Shown piece after piece: positions 49,701-58,082 of a stretch of DNA of 64,000 nt (the stretch's first letter is position 1; every line of letters begins with the position of its first letter). The stretch is from contig JAUNGM010000022.1 of NCBI GenBank assembly GCA_030524545.1, positions 1 through 64,000 on the forward strand, given 5' to 3'. The notes under the pieces are model-generated. The model made no database searches. It saw nothing but the letters and a program-made list of their open reading frames with translations, and was not told the origin of the DNA. Both the position numbers and the translations under genes were made by a program. The DNA is from Eubacteriales bacterium (lineage in GTDB: Bacteria; Bacillota; Clostridia; Lachnospirales; Lachnospiraceae).

Positions 49701-51254
49701 TTATTCTGCCAGTGCAATGTCCTTTGTCAGCCAGTAGTAATCCATCGGGTACATCTTTACGCCTGTGACGCGGTTGCTGGAGAACAGATAGGTTGTTTCG
49801 TATCCGAAGAATACGGTTGCCGCATCATCCATGATGTGCTGCTCGATCTGCATTACCAGGTCTTTTCTTGCATCTGTGTCAAAGGTAGCAGCCAGCTCGT
49901 CCAGAAGCTTATCTACTTCCGGATTGTTATAGCCTGCAGTATTGTTTGCAGAGGTGCTGTACCAGTTCTCTCTTAAATAGTTTTCCGGGTCACCGGTGTT
50001 GGCAACAAGTACGTTCCAGATCAGAAGGTCATACTGGCCGGAATCTCTCATATCCAGAAGAGTTTCATAGCTTACGGTGTTAAGGTTTACATTAATGCCG
50101 ATATTCTTTAAGTCAGCCTGTGCTGCCTGTGCATAAACGCCAAGCTCCGCACGGCTTGTATAGATCACGAAATTCAGTTCCAGCTTTTCTCCGTCCGGAG
50201 TCTCTACAAATCCGTCTCCGTCTTTGTCTACATAGCCTGCTTCCTCCAGGATGGCCATTGCGCCTTCCGGATCGTAAGAATTTTCATCGTTCAGCTCATC
50301 AAAGCCGAAGTCCAGTGTCGGAGGTACCGGAGCTTTTCCCGGTGTTGCGCCGCCTTCCAGAAGGTTTGCACAGTATACTTCTTTGTTCAGGCCGCGAAGA
50401 AGTGCCTGACGAAGTGCAAGATCACCGAGAGCGCCGTTCTGGTTCATAAATGCATAGGTGGAACGCAGGGACTGCAGATCCTGGATGGTGTACTGGTCAT
50501 TTCCTTCAAATTCGATCAGGTTCTCTGTTTTCAGGTTATAGGCAATATCGATTTCACCGGTCTGGAGTGCCATGGAACGGGTAGTCTGGTCATCAATACA
50601 TTTCAGGGTTACACGGTCAAGCGGCACTTCGCCGTCCCAGTAATATTCATTTCTTACAACCACACAGGCATCTGTCGGGCTGAAGGATTCTACTGCGTAA
50701 GGCCCTGTACAGATCGGCCCCTCCATTGCAAAGGTAGAATCATCCACGCTTGTATCCACGATCAGGAACAGCGGGTCTGCAAGGCTTCCGGCCATGTTTG
50801 CATTTGCTCTTTTCAGGTGGAAGATCAGGTTCTGTCCGTCTACTTCCATGTTGTCCAGGTCAAAGAATTCCGGAACACGGTCGCTTTTTTCAATGACACG
50901 TTCCAGAGCGGATTTTACTGCTTCTACGGTCATGTCGTTTCCGTTGGAGAATTTTACGCCTTCACGGATCTTAAAAGTCCAGGTCAGGCCGTCCTCGCTG
51001 CCTTCCCAGCTTTCAGCAAGACATGGTGCAATATTTCCTTCTTCATCAAATTTCGTAAGACATTCCCCAACTGCATAACGGGATACCACCCAGCTAAAGT
51101 ACTGTTCCGTAGGCTCCAGAGTATCTGCAAAGCTGGTAACACCGATGGTGATCTCTTTATCTGCTGCTGCAACGGGTACTGCCGGCAGCATGGTAAGGCT
51201 CATTGCAAGGGTCAGGGAAATTCCCAGTGCTCTTTTTAACCAATTCTTCTTCAT
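49701..51254 (-). CDS. Opp/Nik-type ABC substrate-binding protein, secreted
   Basis: SBP_bac_5 family, 517 residues, with signal peptide MKKNWLKRALGISLTLAMSLTMLPAVPVAA and no lipobox, which is unusual for a Gram-positive binding protein. Mature domain: LTKFDEEGNIAPCLAESWEGSEDGLTWTFKIREGVKFSNG (family signature), NEYYWDGEVPLDRVTLKCIDDQTTRSMALQTGEIDIAYNL, then NTAGYNNPEVDKLLDEL. Under the cobalamin riboswitch; candidate ligands are a cobalt chelate, nickel/cobalt-histidine complex, or a corrinoid fragment. Confidence 0.9.
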   Translation of the reverse strand: MKKNWLKRALGISLTLAMSLTMLPAVPVAAADKEITIGVTSFADTLEPTEQYFSWVVSRYAVGECLTKFDEEGNIAPCLAESWEGSEDGLTWTFKIREGVKFSNGNDMTVEAVKSALERVIEKSDRVPEFFDLDNMEVDGQNLIFHLKRANANMAGSLADPLFLIVDTSVDDSTFAMEGPICTGPYAVESFSPTDACVVVRNEYYWDGEVPLDRVTLKCIDDQTTRSMALQTGEIDIAYNLKTENLIEFEGNDQYTIQDLQSLRSTYAFMNQNGALGDLALRQALLRGLNKEVYCANLLEGGATPGKAPVPPTLDFGFDELNDENSYDPEGAMAILEEAGYVDKDGDGFVETPDGEKLELNFVIYTSRAELGVYAQAAQADLKNIGINVNLNTVSYETLLDMRDSGQYDLLIWNVLVANTGDPENYLRENWYSTSANNTAGYNNPEVDKLLDELAATFDTDARKDLVMQIEQHIMDDAATVFFGYETTYLFSSNRVTGVKMYPMDYYWLTKDIALAE

Positions 51255-51289
51255 TCTGTTTTCTCCTATTTTTCTGAAATTTTTTGTCC

Positions 51290-52117
51290 CTATTCCTGTC
51301 TTGGGTCGAGGACATCGCGGATGCTGTCGCCAAGCATATTAAAGACAATGACTACGATTACAATGGCAATACCGGGATAGATCATCAGCCACGGGGCTTT
51401 TGCCATATAGGTTCTTCCTTCGTTCAGCATCAGCCCCCATTCCGGTGTCGGTGCGGTTGCACCAAATCCCAGGAAGGACAGGGATGCCAGCTCCAGCATC
51501 ATGGTTCCGATATCTGCTGCTGCCGTAACGATCATCTGCGTGATCATATTGGGAAGAATGTGTTTCCACAAAATCTTGGCTGTTTTTGTACCATTTACGA
51601 TGGCAGCCTCTATGTACAGGTTCTTTCGGATCTTCAGCACCATGCTTCGGGAAAGACGTGCATATTTGGTCCAGCTTACTGCTGAAATTGCGATTACCGC
51701 ATTCACGATGTTTGGTCCCAGCATACCTGCAATGGCAATGGCAAGTACAAGACCAGGGAAAGAAATCATCATATCTGCAATACGCATGATGATCGTATCC
51801 ACGATTCCCCCGAAGTATCCGGCCAGAACACCAAGGAAGGTACCTACTACAAAGATTACAGCTACCAGGATCAATGTCATAACAAGGGAGGTTCTCGTTC
51901 CGAAAATAACTCTTGACAGAATATCCCTGCCCAGTTTATCCGTACCGCAGATATAACCGTCCTGTCCCGGTGCCTTCAGGGAATCCAGCATGACTGCTTC
52001 ATAGGGATCCTTCGGTGCAATCCACGGTGCAAATACGGCAACTCCAACGATCATCATCGCCAAGATAAAGAAAAGAGTAAACTGCTTATTCTCTTTAAAG
52101 AATTTTAATACCTTCAA
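51290..52117 (-). CDS. OppC/DppC/NikC-type ABC permease
   Basis: 275 residues, N-terminal membrane segment followed by five more and the EAA loop (EAAIVNGTKTAKILWKHILPNMITQMIV). APWIAPKDPYEAVMLDSLKAPGQDGYICGTDKLGRDILSRVIFGTRTSL is the DppC signature. TTG start at 52117 after GGAGG (9-nt spacing), one nt after the preceding gene's stop. Forms the channel with the OppB-type subunit. Confidence 0.92.
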   Translation of the reverse strand: MKVLKFFKENKQFTLFFILAMMIVGVAVFAPWIAPKDPYEAVMLDSLKAPGQDGYICGTDKLGRDILSRVIFGTRTSLVMTLILVAVIFVVGTFLGVLAGYFGGIVDTIIMRIADMMISFPGLVLAIAIAGMLGPNIVNAVIAISAVSWTKYARLSRSMVLKIRKNLYIEAAIVNGTKTAKILWKHILPNMITQMIVTAAADIGTMMLELASLSFLGFGATAPTPEWGLMLNEGRTYMAKAPWLMIYPGIAIVIVVIVFNMLGDSIRDVLDPRQE

Positions 52118-52118
52118 A

Positions 52119-53057
52119 TCAACGTTCCTCCTTTAATCTTGGATCCAGATAATTATATGACAGGTCAACAATCAGGTTTATGCACATGTACAGAATGGCG
52201 ATCCATAATACGTATCCCTGAACCAGAGGATAGTCACGGCATGAGATTGCCTTTACAGCCATGCTTCCCATACCGGGCCAGTTGTAGATAATTTCCACAA
52301 CTGCGGTTCCTCCCAGAAGGCTTCCCAGAGACAGTCCAAGAAGTGTTACAATCGGAAGCATCACATTCGGAAGCACATGACGCCATAAAATGACGTTTTC
52401 TTTGATACCTCTCATACGTGCTCCTGTTACATAATCCTGGCGCAGCTCCTCCAATACGGCGCTTCGCACCTGTCTGGTGTATTTTGCAGACATGGCAAGG
52501 GCAAGCGTTACAGACGGCAGGATCATTGCCTTCAGATCCGTACTTCCTCCTGCCACATTTACCCAGCGAAGCTGAACGCCGAAAATGCTGAGAAGGATCA
52601 AGCCCAGCCAAAAGCTCGGAACGGATACTCCGATGAAAGTAATTCCGCGTACAAAGTAGTCAGGCCATTTGTTCTGATAGACCGCAGCTACGATTCCCAA
52701 TGGAATGGAAAGCACAACCATGATCAGAAGCGCAAGCAGGGACATTTGAAGCGTCGGCCAGAATGCGGATACCAGTTTTTCCACAACAGGCACTTTCATG
52801 GAATACGACATTCCCATGTCACCGGTCAGTACGCCTCCAAGCCAGGTTCCGTACTGAACCAGAAACGGTTTGTCCAGACCCAGCTCATGTCTTGTCTGCT
52901 CCAACAGCTCCGGGGTAGGCAGGTTGCCGCACTCTGTCAGCATGATCTCTGCAGGATCACCAGGTGACAGATAGGTCAGCCCAAAAGTAAAGAAGCTGAT
53001 TCCAAACAACACGATCAGAATCTGGAGAAACCGTTTCCCAATTTGTTTTTTAGTCAC
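52119..53057 (-). CDS. OppB/DppB/NikB-type ABC permease
   Basis: 312 residues, six membrane segments. KRFLQILIVLFGISFFTFGLTYLSPGDPAEIML and LGLDKPFLVQYGTWLGGVLTGDMGMSYSMKVPV are the classic DppB N-terminal blocks; the EAA loop is TGARMRGIKENVILWRHVLPNVMLPIVTLLG. The correct start is a GTG at 53057 (AAGGAG, 6 nt spacer). The reading frame runs open to 53249, but that portion lies in the palindromic leader and is not coding. First gene downstream of the riboswitch. Confidence 0.93.
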   Translation of the reverse strand: MTKKQIGKRFLQILIVLFGISFFTFGLTYLSPGDPAEIMLTECGNLPTPELLEQTRHELGLDKPFLVQYGTWLGGVLTGDMGMSYSMKVPVVEKLVSAFWPTLQMSLLALLIMVVLSIPLGIVAAVYQNKWPDYFVRGITFIGVSVPSFWLGLILLSIFGVQLRWVNVAGGSTDLKAMILPSVTLALAMSAKYTRQVRSAVLEELRQDYVTGARMRGIKENVILWRHVLPNVMLPIVTLLGLSLGSLLGGTAVVEIIYNWPGMGSMAVKAISCRDYPLVQGYVLWIAILYMCINLIVDLSYNYLDPRLKEER

Positions 53058-53137
53058 TTTTAACTCCTTCCTACATTCCTCTGATTTTTTCGCCAAGCCT
53101 GCTGCCTTTTCCCAAAGCCTCCATGCTTTTTTGGAAA

Positions 53138-53330
53138 ATATTATACAGGGAATTCCCTGTATAACAAAAATGTGCTTCGCACATCTTCGCGGTTTCCATT
53201 TCTTCCAAAGAAGCACATTTTTGCCGCGCCGAGCACGATTGCAAAGCAATATTTTCCTCTCGTGCGAGTGCGCATCATTGCACGAAGTGCTTTTTTATGA
53301 TATAGGAAAGTGAGAACTTTCCTATATCAT
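53138..53330. repeat. cluster of inverted repeats in the riboswitch leader
   Basis: Between the transporter start and the terminator lie: a perfect 24-bp palindrome at 53141-53164 (TTATACAGGGAA and complement), a 13-bp inverted repeat AAAAATGTGCTTC at 53166-53178 and 53210-53222 enclosing ATGTGC-TTC-GCACAT, GCACGA/TCGTGC arms, and a 15-bp stem at 53297-53330 that extends into flanking T6/A6 to 21 bp. Too dense for chance; likely an inserted palindromic repeat element or a structured RNA. Confidence 0.7.
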
Positions 53331-53361
53331 AAAAAATGCGCCCGTACTTTCATACGGACGC
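53331..53361 (-). terminator. riboswitch-associated terminator
   Basis: Minus-strand stem GCGTCCGTA/TACGGGCGC with loop TGAAAG followed by ATTTTTT, about 65 nt downstream of the riboswitch B12 box. Confidence 0.8.
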
Positions 53362-53425
53362 AAAAATTGAACAACAAGAAAAGATGCTTCCTATCTACCG
53401 TAAGAATCATACCGAAAATCATTTA

Positions 53426-53600
53426 CAAGCAGTTCTCCTGACTTAAGATCATCGCTCCAAGGCGCCTTCCCAGGCTTACTTTGCAACAAAGCCCAGTGAC
53501 TTTTCTGCCTTGAAACTCCCAATTACAGTGACGGGATCGTACCGGACTCACACCGGTTTCTCTATTAATCCTCGCGGAACTTGTAAAGGCTGGTTCAAAA
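53426..53600 (-). promoter_or_regulatory. cobalamin riboswitch (minus strand, Opp-type operon)
   Basis: Minus-strand elements: GAAACCGGTGTGAGTCCGGTACGATCCCGTCACTGTAA in two parts (core and J6 loop), a variable arm, and the B12 box TAAGTCAGGAGAACTGCTTG (53447-53428). All conserved blocks are in order. The promoter lies about 53615-53640, with TATAAT on the minus strand. Confidence 0.92.
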
Positions 53601-53676
53601 CCAACAAATGTTATTTTATTATACACTTTAACTATAATCCTCTTGTCGAAAATTGTCCAGTAGGCGTTTCTTTGAA

Positions 53677-53698
53677 ATTGTATTAAATTTAATACAAT
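53677..53698. promoter_or_regulatory. 22-bp perfect AT palindrome upstream of the riboswitch promoter
   Basis: ATTGTATTAAA and its exact complement TTTAATACAAT abut with no spacer. It lies about 45-60 nt upstream of the -10 region of the riboswitch transcript. Probable dimeric repressor or activator operator. Confidence 0.55.
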
Positions 53699-53730
53699 AT
53701 TTTCCTATTTATAAGACATCCCTATTTACA

Positions 53731-53784
53731 GAAGAAAGATGCCGTGTATCTGCTTACAGCAAATTCAGCGGCATCTTTCTTCTT
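53731..53784. terminator. terminator of the GH5-GPH operon
   Basis: 14-bp stem GAAGAAAGATGCCG/CGGCATCTTTCTTC, 22 nt after the transporter stop on the minus strand, with T-rich 3' flank. Confidence 0.75.
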
Positions 53785-53805
53785 AATCACTGTCTGATAA
53801 GACGA

Positions 53806-55206
53806 CTATCTGCTTCCCTTCCACTTTCCTTCGGCAAGGTCTGCGACTGCTTTCTCATAATACTTATCCAGGTCAAAAAACAGCATACATACAACACCGA
53901 TCACACAGGTGGCAAGCGGTACCCAGATACAGGATACGTTAATAGATGCAATGGCAGAGGCACTGGTAGGATCGGCATTAAAGTTTCCTGCTGCTAATAT
54001 CCATCCAAGTGCAGCCGTTCCAATTCCGGAACCAACCTTCATACAGAAGGAGGAAGCGGCATTTCCCATACCCATAGCCTGCACGCCGGTCAGCCAGGAA
54101 CCATAGGTAATGGCATCCTGAAGCAGGCCGAACATGGTCGCTGCTCCGCATCCGAAGGCAGCTCCCTTCAGGATATTGCATGCAATCACTAGATTCACAT
54201 TACTTCCAACCACGGCAGTCAGAACAAATGCCACGGAAGCTGCTGCCATGCCAATCATTGCTGTATAGCGCTTTCCGATTTTCTTCATAATAAACGGAGT
54301 GATAAACATCATCACGATCTGCGCCATGGACAACGCATTAGAGGTCGCTGCAAATACGGTCTCATCGCCTAATACATACTGCGCAAAATAATAGGCGCTT
54401 CCAAAGAAGGTGGACATCATGAAATACAGACAAAACAGGAAGATTACCATTAAAATCCAGTATTTATTTACCACAAGGCTCTTCAGGCATTCCACAACGG
54501 ACGGGCCCTTACCTGCTTTTCCATTCTCAGAAACAGTTCCGTCTGTAACACGTTCCTGACAGAAGAAAAATGTAACCAGATTCAGAAGCACAAACACAAC
54601 CGCAAGGACGATAAAGGTTAACGTCCATCCCCTCTGGCTGTTGGAATCGCCGCCGCCGAAAAATGTACAGAGCTTCATTACAAAGGTATTCACGGTCATT
54701 GTACCCGCAGTTGCAAGAAGCATACGGAAGTTTCCAAGCAGGCCTCTTTCATACTGATCTGTAGTCATCAATCCCTGCAGGGTTGCGTACGGCACATTTA
54801 AACCTGTATAAAATACCGTCGAAACCAGGTTATACGTCAAAAACATATAGGCAATCTGAACCTTTCCTGCCAGAGCGGACGGAACCGTGAACATCAGCAC
54901 CGTACATACAGCCAGAGGGATACACATCCGAAGGATCCACGGACGCGCTTTTCCCCATTTGCTGTGGGTCTTATCCACAATACGTCCCATGATCAGATCC
55001 GATACTCCGTCAAAAATCTTGGAAACTGCCATGATCGATGCTGCTACGGCAGCATCAACGCCCAGGACGCTCACATAATACACCAGTAAGAAGGAGGAAA
55101 TCGAGGAATAGATCAGATTTCCCGAATAGTCCCCCAAACCATATGCCAATCGTTCTATAAATGATAATTTTGCATTTGGATTCTGTATTTTTTCATTACC
55201 GCTCAT
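53806..55206 (-). CDS. GPH-family (MelB/XynP-type) sugar:cation symporter
   Basis: 466 residues, 12 membrane segments. The N-terminal RLAYGLGDYSGNLIYSSISSFLLVYYVSVLGVDAAVAASIMAVSKIFDGVSDLIMGRIVDKTHSKWGKARPW is a textbook GPH signature, including the Asp cation-site residues. Follows a GH5 gene in the same operon with a 64-nt gap, so it probably imports an oligosaccharide or beta-glucoside hydrolysed inside the cell by the GH5 enzyme. Confidence 0.93.
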   Translation of the reverse strand: MSGNEKIQNPNAKLSFIERLAYGLGDYSGNLIYSSISSFLLVYYVSVLGVDAAVAASIMAVSKIFDGVSDLIMGRIVDKTHSKWGKARPWILRMCIPLAVCTVLMFTVPSALAGKVQIAYMFLTYNLVSTVFYTGLNVPYATLQGLMTTDQYERGLLGNFRMLLATAGTMTVNTFVMKLCTFFGGGDSNSQRGWTLTFIVLAVVFVLLNLVTFFFCQERVTDGTVSENGKAGKGPSVVECLKSLVVNKYWILMVIFLFCLYFMMSTFFGSAYYFAQYVLGDETVFAATSNALSMAQIVMMFITPFIMKKIGKRYTAMIGMAAASVAFVLTAVVGSNVNLVIACNILKGAAFGCGAATMFGLLQDAITYGSWLTGVQAMGMGNAASSFCMKVGSGIGTAALGWILAAGNFNADPTSASAIASINVSCIWVPLATCVIGVVCMLFFDLDKYYEKAVADLAEGKWKGSR

Positions 55207-55270
55207 AAAATAATCTCCTTTTCCTAAGTATCAACATTTTGTACACGCTGGCTGCCGGGCCTGCTGCCTG

Positions 55271-56443
55271 TCAGCCTCCGATCGGGAACCAGCCCAGGTC
55301 AACGCACTTGCCCAGGTCCCAACTGTCCCATCCAAACCAATGAGGCTCATTAACCGTATCCAGAAGCAATTTGTAGCTCCAGTAGAAATATCCGGCTCCT
55401 TCCCGCCATGCAGCAAGCTGCGCATTGGCAAGCTGCTGATACAAATGCTGCCGGGCCTCTTCCGACATAGCCGGTGTATTCTCCGAAAAATCCATACCGT
55501 TCAGCACGGTCTGTCCGCCTCTGGTATCAACTCCGACAGCGTAAGAATTAAAGAGACACCATTCTCCGCAGACTACCGGAACATATTCCTCTACCTCTGC
55601 GATCTGTTTTGCATAGTTTTCCTGAATGTATTCAATATATCCGTTCAGCGTCTGCTTACATCCCATGGCTTCCGCTACCATCAGATACTGATGGGTATCC
55701 AGCATCACATGATGAAAACGCGGCTGTGTAAGGAATTCCTTCCATGCTTTCAGTTGGAATCCATCATGGAATACCACATATTGATCCTCTGCGATATTCG
55801 GCCGGATGCGGTCATAAGCCCTGTTATAAAAATCCTGCAGAAATTCCAGGGTGTTAGGCGCACTTCCTTTTGCCATCTCCTGATCCACGGCCGGATACCG
55901 CTGCGGTACATTCATCATGTTCCACATTTCTTCCGTAATGGGCTCATTGATCGGAGTAATTCCAAACAGTCCTTCCCGTTTTCCGTAGCGCTTTGCCAGC
56001 TTTTCCAGAACATCCAGGACAAACTCTACTTCTTCCGGAGTCTGGCTCCATTTGCAGACACCGCAGATTCCGCCATTGTCAAATCCATTCTGGCTAAGGG
56101 GTGCCGTATGCAGATCGATCAGGATCTTCAGCTCATACTTTTCCGCCCATGCAAAAGCCTTGTCCAGCTCCTCAATACATCCGATAAAGGGCTTACGGTC
56201 TCCAAAGACAAAGTACGGCACAGGAATACGCACCGTATTCAGCCCCATCCGCCTGATACATGCAAAATCACGCTCTGTTATGTATTCACTGCGATGGATC
56301 CTGATACGTGCCTCATACACCTCCGGGGACAATTGTCCGGGCAGATAGTATTCGTCTTCAGCCGTGGTCCCCTCAAATAATGCCGGGCTCATCCATTTTT
56401 CCAGAACAAGCCAGTTTCCCAGATTTACACCTTTTACATACAT
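55271..56443 (-). CDS. glycoside hydrolase family 5, cytoplasmic beta-glucanase/glucosidase
   Basis: 390-residue TIM-barrel. YVKGVNLGNWLVLEKWM at the start resembles exo-beta-1,3-glucanase-type GH5 (subfamily 9-like). Acid/base Glu is in FGITPINEPITEEM, the nucleophile Glu in VPVVCGEWCLF, and LIDLHTAPLSQNG carries conserved barrel residues. No signal peptide, so the substrate is a short imported oligosaccharide. Followed by a GPH symporter and preceded on the same strand by an AraC regulator. RBS GAGGAAA. Confidence 0.88.
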   Translation of the reverse strand: MYVKGVNLGNWLVLEKWMSPALFEGTTAEDEYYLPGQLSPEVYEARIRIHRSEYITERDFACIRRMGLNTVRIPVPYFVFGDRKPFIGCIEELDKAFAWAEKYELKILIDLHTAPLSQNGFDNGGICGVCKWSQTPEEVEFVLDVLEKLAKRYGKREGLFGITPINEPITEEMWNMMNVPQRYPAVDQEMAKGSAPNTLEFLQDFYNRAYDRIRPNIAEDQYVVFHDGFQLKAWKEFLTQPRFHHVMLDTHQYLMVAEAMGCKQTLNGYIEYIQENYAKQIAEVEEYVPVVCGEWCLFNSYAVGVDTRGGQTVLNGMDFSENTPAMSEEARQHLYQQLANAQLAAWREGAGYFYWSYKLLLDTVNEPHWFGWDSWDLGKCVDLGWFPIGG

Positions 56444-56501
56444 ACGTCATTTCCTCTCTTTTCTTTTTCGTTATTCTGCCTTAAAATGTAAAAAAAGTAT
56501 A

Positions 56502-56543
56502 AAAAGAAATGGCACTAAAATATATCATAAATTTCAGTGCCAT
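56502..56543 (-). terminator. terminator of the AraC-family gene
   Basis: Minus-strand stem ATGGCACT/AGTGCCAT with AT-rich loop, then TTCTTTTT, between the regulator gene and GH5. Confidence 0.75.
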
Positions 56544-56612
56544 GTCACATTTTTCATTTTTCACTTTTTTTCTACAAATATTTCAAAAATGCACATCTGT
56601 TTTTGTGCATTT

Positions 56613-57803
56613 TTACTTTTTCTCTTTTCCATAACGTGTCCGGTACTGTCCCGGCGTCATTCCCGTCCATTTTTTAAACACCCTGCCAAAATGACTCTGC
56701 GAAAAAAAGGCATAAGAATAGGCAATGGACTCATATGTATCATCTGTGTAAATGAGCTGCTGTTTTGCAAAATGAATTTTTTCACGGGCTATATAATCTT
56801 TGAGCGTGATTCCCTCTTCTTTCACAAAAAGCTGTGACAGATAATTGGCGTTCAGCTCCAGTTCTTCCGCAAGCTCTCCTATGGATATCTTGGCATGCAT
56901 ACGCTGCAGTACCAGCTCCTTGCATTTCAAAATGACCGGATTTTGCTGCTTGTCTCCCGCAGTATCCCTGACCAGGCAGCAAAGCTCGATCTCCGCCTGC
57001 CGTCCGAGAGCCAGCACCTCCCCTTCATTGGTCATTTCTTCGATTCTCTGAATGTAGGCATCTGACAGGGAATAGGCGATCTCCGGAAGAACGCCTCCCT
57101 CTATAGCAGAACGAATGGCCAGTGTCACTACGACAATACTCAGGTTTTTGGCATTTCGGAGGCTGTTATGGGCAAGCGTTCCCATCTTTCCCACATAAAT
57201 TTCCTGAAAGCTCTTCTGCAGGGCCTCCGGATTTCCCGTACGAATGCTGTCCTGCTCCCTCTTTTCCTGGCTGTATGGATTATGTACCGTCCCGTTTTCC
57301 TGATTCGCATAAAATACATGGTGTATTTTTTTACGGACAGACAAATCAAGTGCATCATTGAAAAAATTCTTCAGCCAGAGTTCATTGGAACTGATGCTCT
57401 CCCCTGTTTCCATTTCATAAAGCATAATTACCATCTCTGAAAACTCGAACAACGACAGATAAAAAAGTCCGTACGTGCTCCCTTCTGACAGGCCATGGGC
57501 TTTTCGCAGATATTTCGCAGCAGAGCTGATCTCGCCGTTGACACAGCACGGCCCTAACACATACGTCTGTTCCGGGCTGCTTACAATTCCATAAACGATC
57601 TGATTGGCTTCCAGATAAAGTACCGGATACTCAATACACCTTTTTGCCAGAAGGCTGTTTCTGAACTCCTTATCCCATGCCAGGATATCCGGCTGCTCTC
57701 CATTGTCCACATAAACGGCAGTCTCTTCCCCTGCCGAATCGTAAACGTGAATCGGCGCATGCGTCAATCGGATGATATGCCCGCACAATTGTTCCATAGT
57801 CAC
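56613..57803 (-). CDS. AraC-family transcriptional regulator
   Basis: 396 residues. The C-terminal pair of helix-turn-helix motifs is clear (ISIGELAEELELNANYLSQLFVKEEGITLKDYIAREKIHFAKQQL; YAFFSQSHFGRVFKKWTGMTPGQYR). The 290-residue N-terminal part is a sensor without an obvious cupin motif, as in the clostridial AraC regulators of carbohydrate operons. Likely activates the adjacent GH5-GPH genes. GTG at 57803 or ATG 6 nt later. Confidence 0.9.
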   Translation of the reverse strand: MTMEQLCGHIIRLTHAPIHVYDSAGEETAVYVDNGEQPDILAWDKEFRNSLLAKRCIEYPVLYLEANQIVYGIVSSPEQTYVLGPCCVNGEISSAAKYLRKAHGLSEGSTYGLFYLSLFEFSEMVIMLYEMETGESISSNELWLKNFFNDALDLSVRKKIHHVFYANQENGTVHNPYSQEKREQDSIRTGNPEALQKSFQEIYVGKMGTLAHNSLRNAKNLSIVVVTLAIRSAIEGGVLPEIAYSLSDAYIQRIEEMTNEGEVLALGRQAEIELCCLVRDTAGDKQQNPVILKCKELVLQRMHAKISIGELAEELELNANYLSQLFVKEEGITLKDYIAREKIHFAKQQLIYTDDTYESIAYSYAFFSQSHFGRVFKKWTGMTPGQYRTRYGKEKK

Positions 57804-57964
57804 AGTCCATTCACCACCATTCCTGTTTCTTAATAACTATATTTTACTATACGGAAATCCCTGCCGCAATCTATTTCCGCTTCTCTTTTCCTCTTCTGCT
57901 TTAAAAACAGTTTTATACTTTCGGGTATTGTTTTTTGTTTCTGCATGTCAAACAGGCCGCAGCA

Positions 57965-58035
57965 TTGTTTTTTCCGGGCATTTATGCTATGATGGGCTGG
58001 AAAACGGCGGCACATTCTGTCTGCCGCATCCTTTT
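57965..58035 (+). promoter_or_regulatory. promoter and leader hairpin of the Gx-type gene
   Basis: TTGTTT (57965-57970), 17-nt spacer, TATGAT (57988-57993). The presumed leader holds a GCGGCA/TGCCGC hairpin (58007-58027) followed by ATCCTTTTT, an attenuator-like arrangement, then AAGGAG. Confidence 0.5.
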
Positions 58036-58082
58036 TGGAAAGGAGACAAACCTGTATTTGAGGAAATACAGAAAAAAATCCT

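Noticed and set aside
53058-53249. N-terminal extension of the OppB-type permease
   Set aside because: The extension translates palindromic leader DNA; a GTG at 53057 with a strong AAGGAG and standard N-terminal homology is the proper start.
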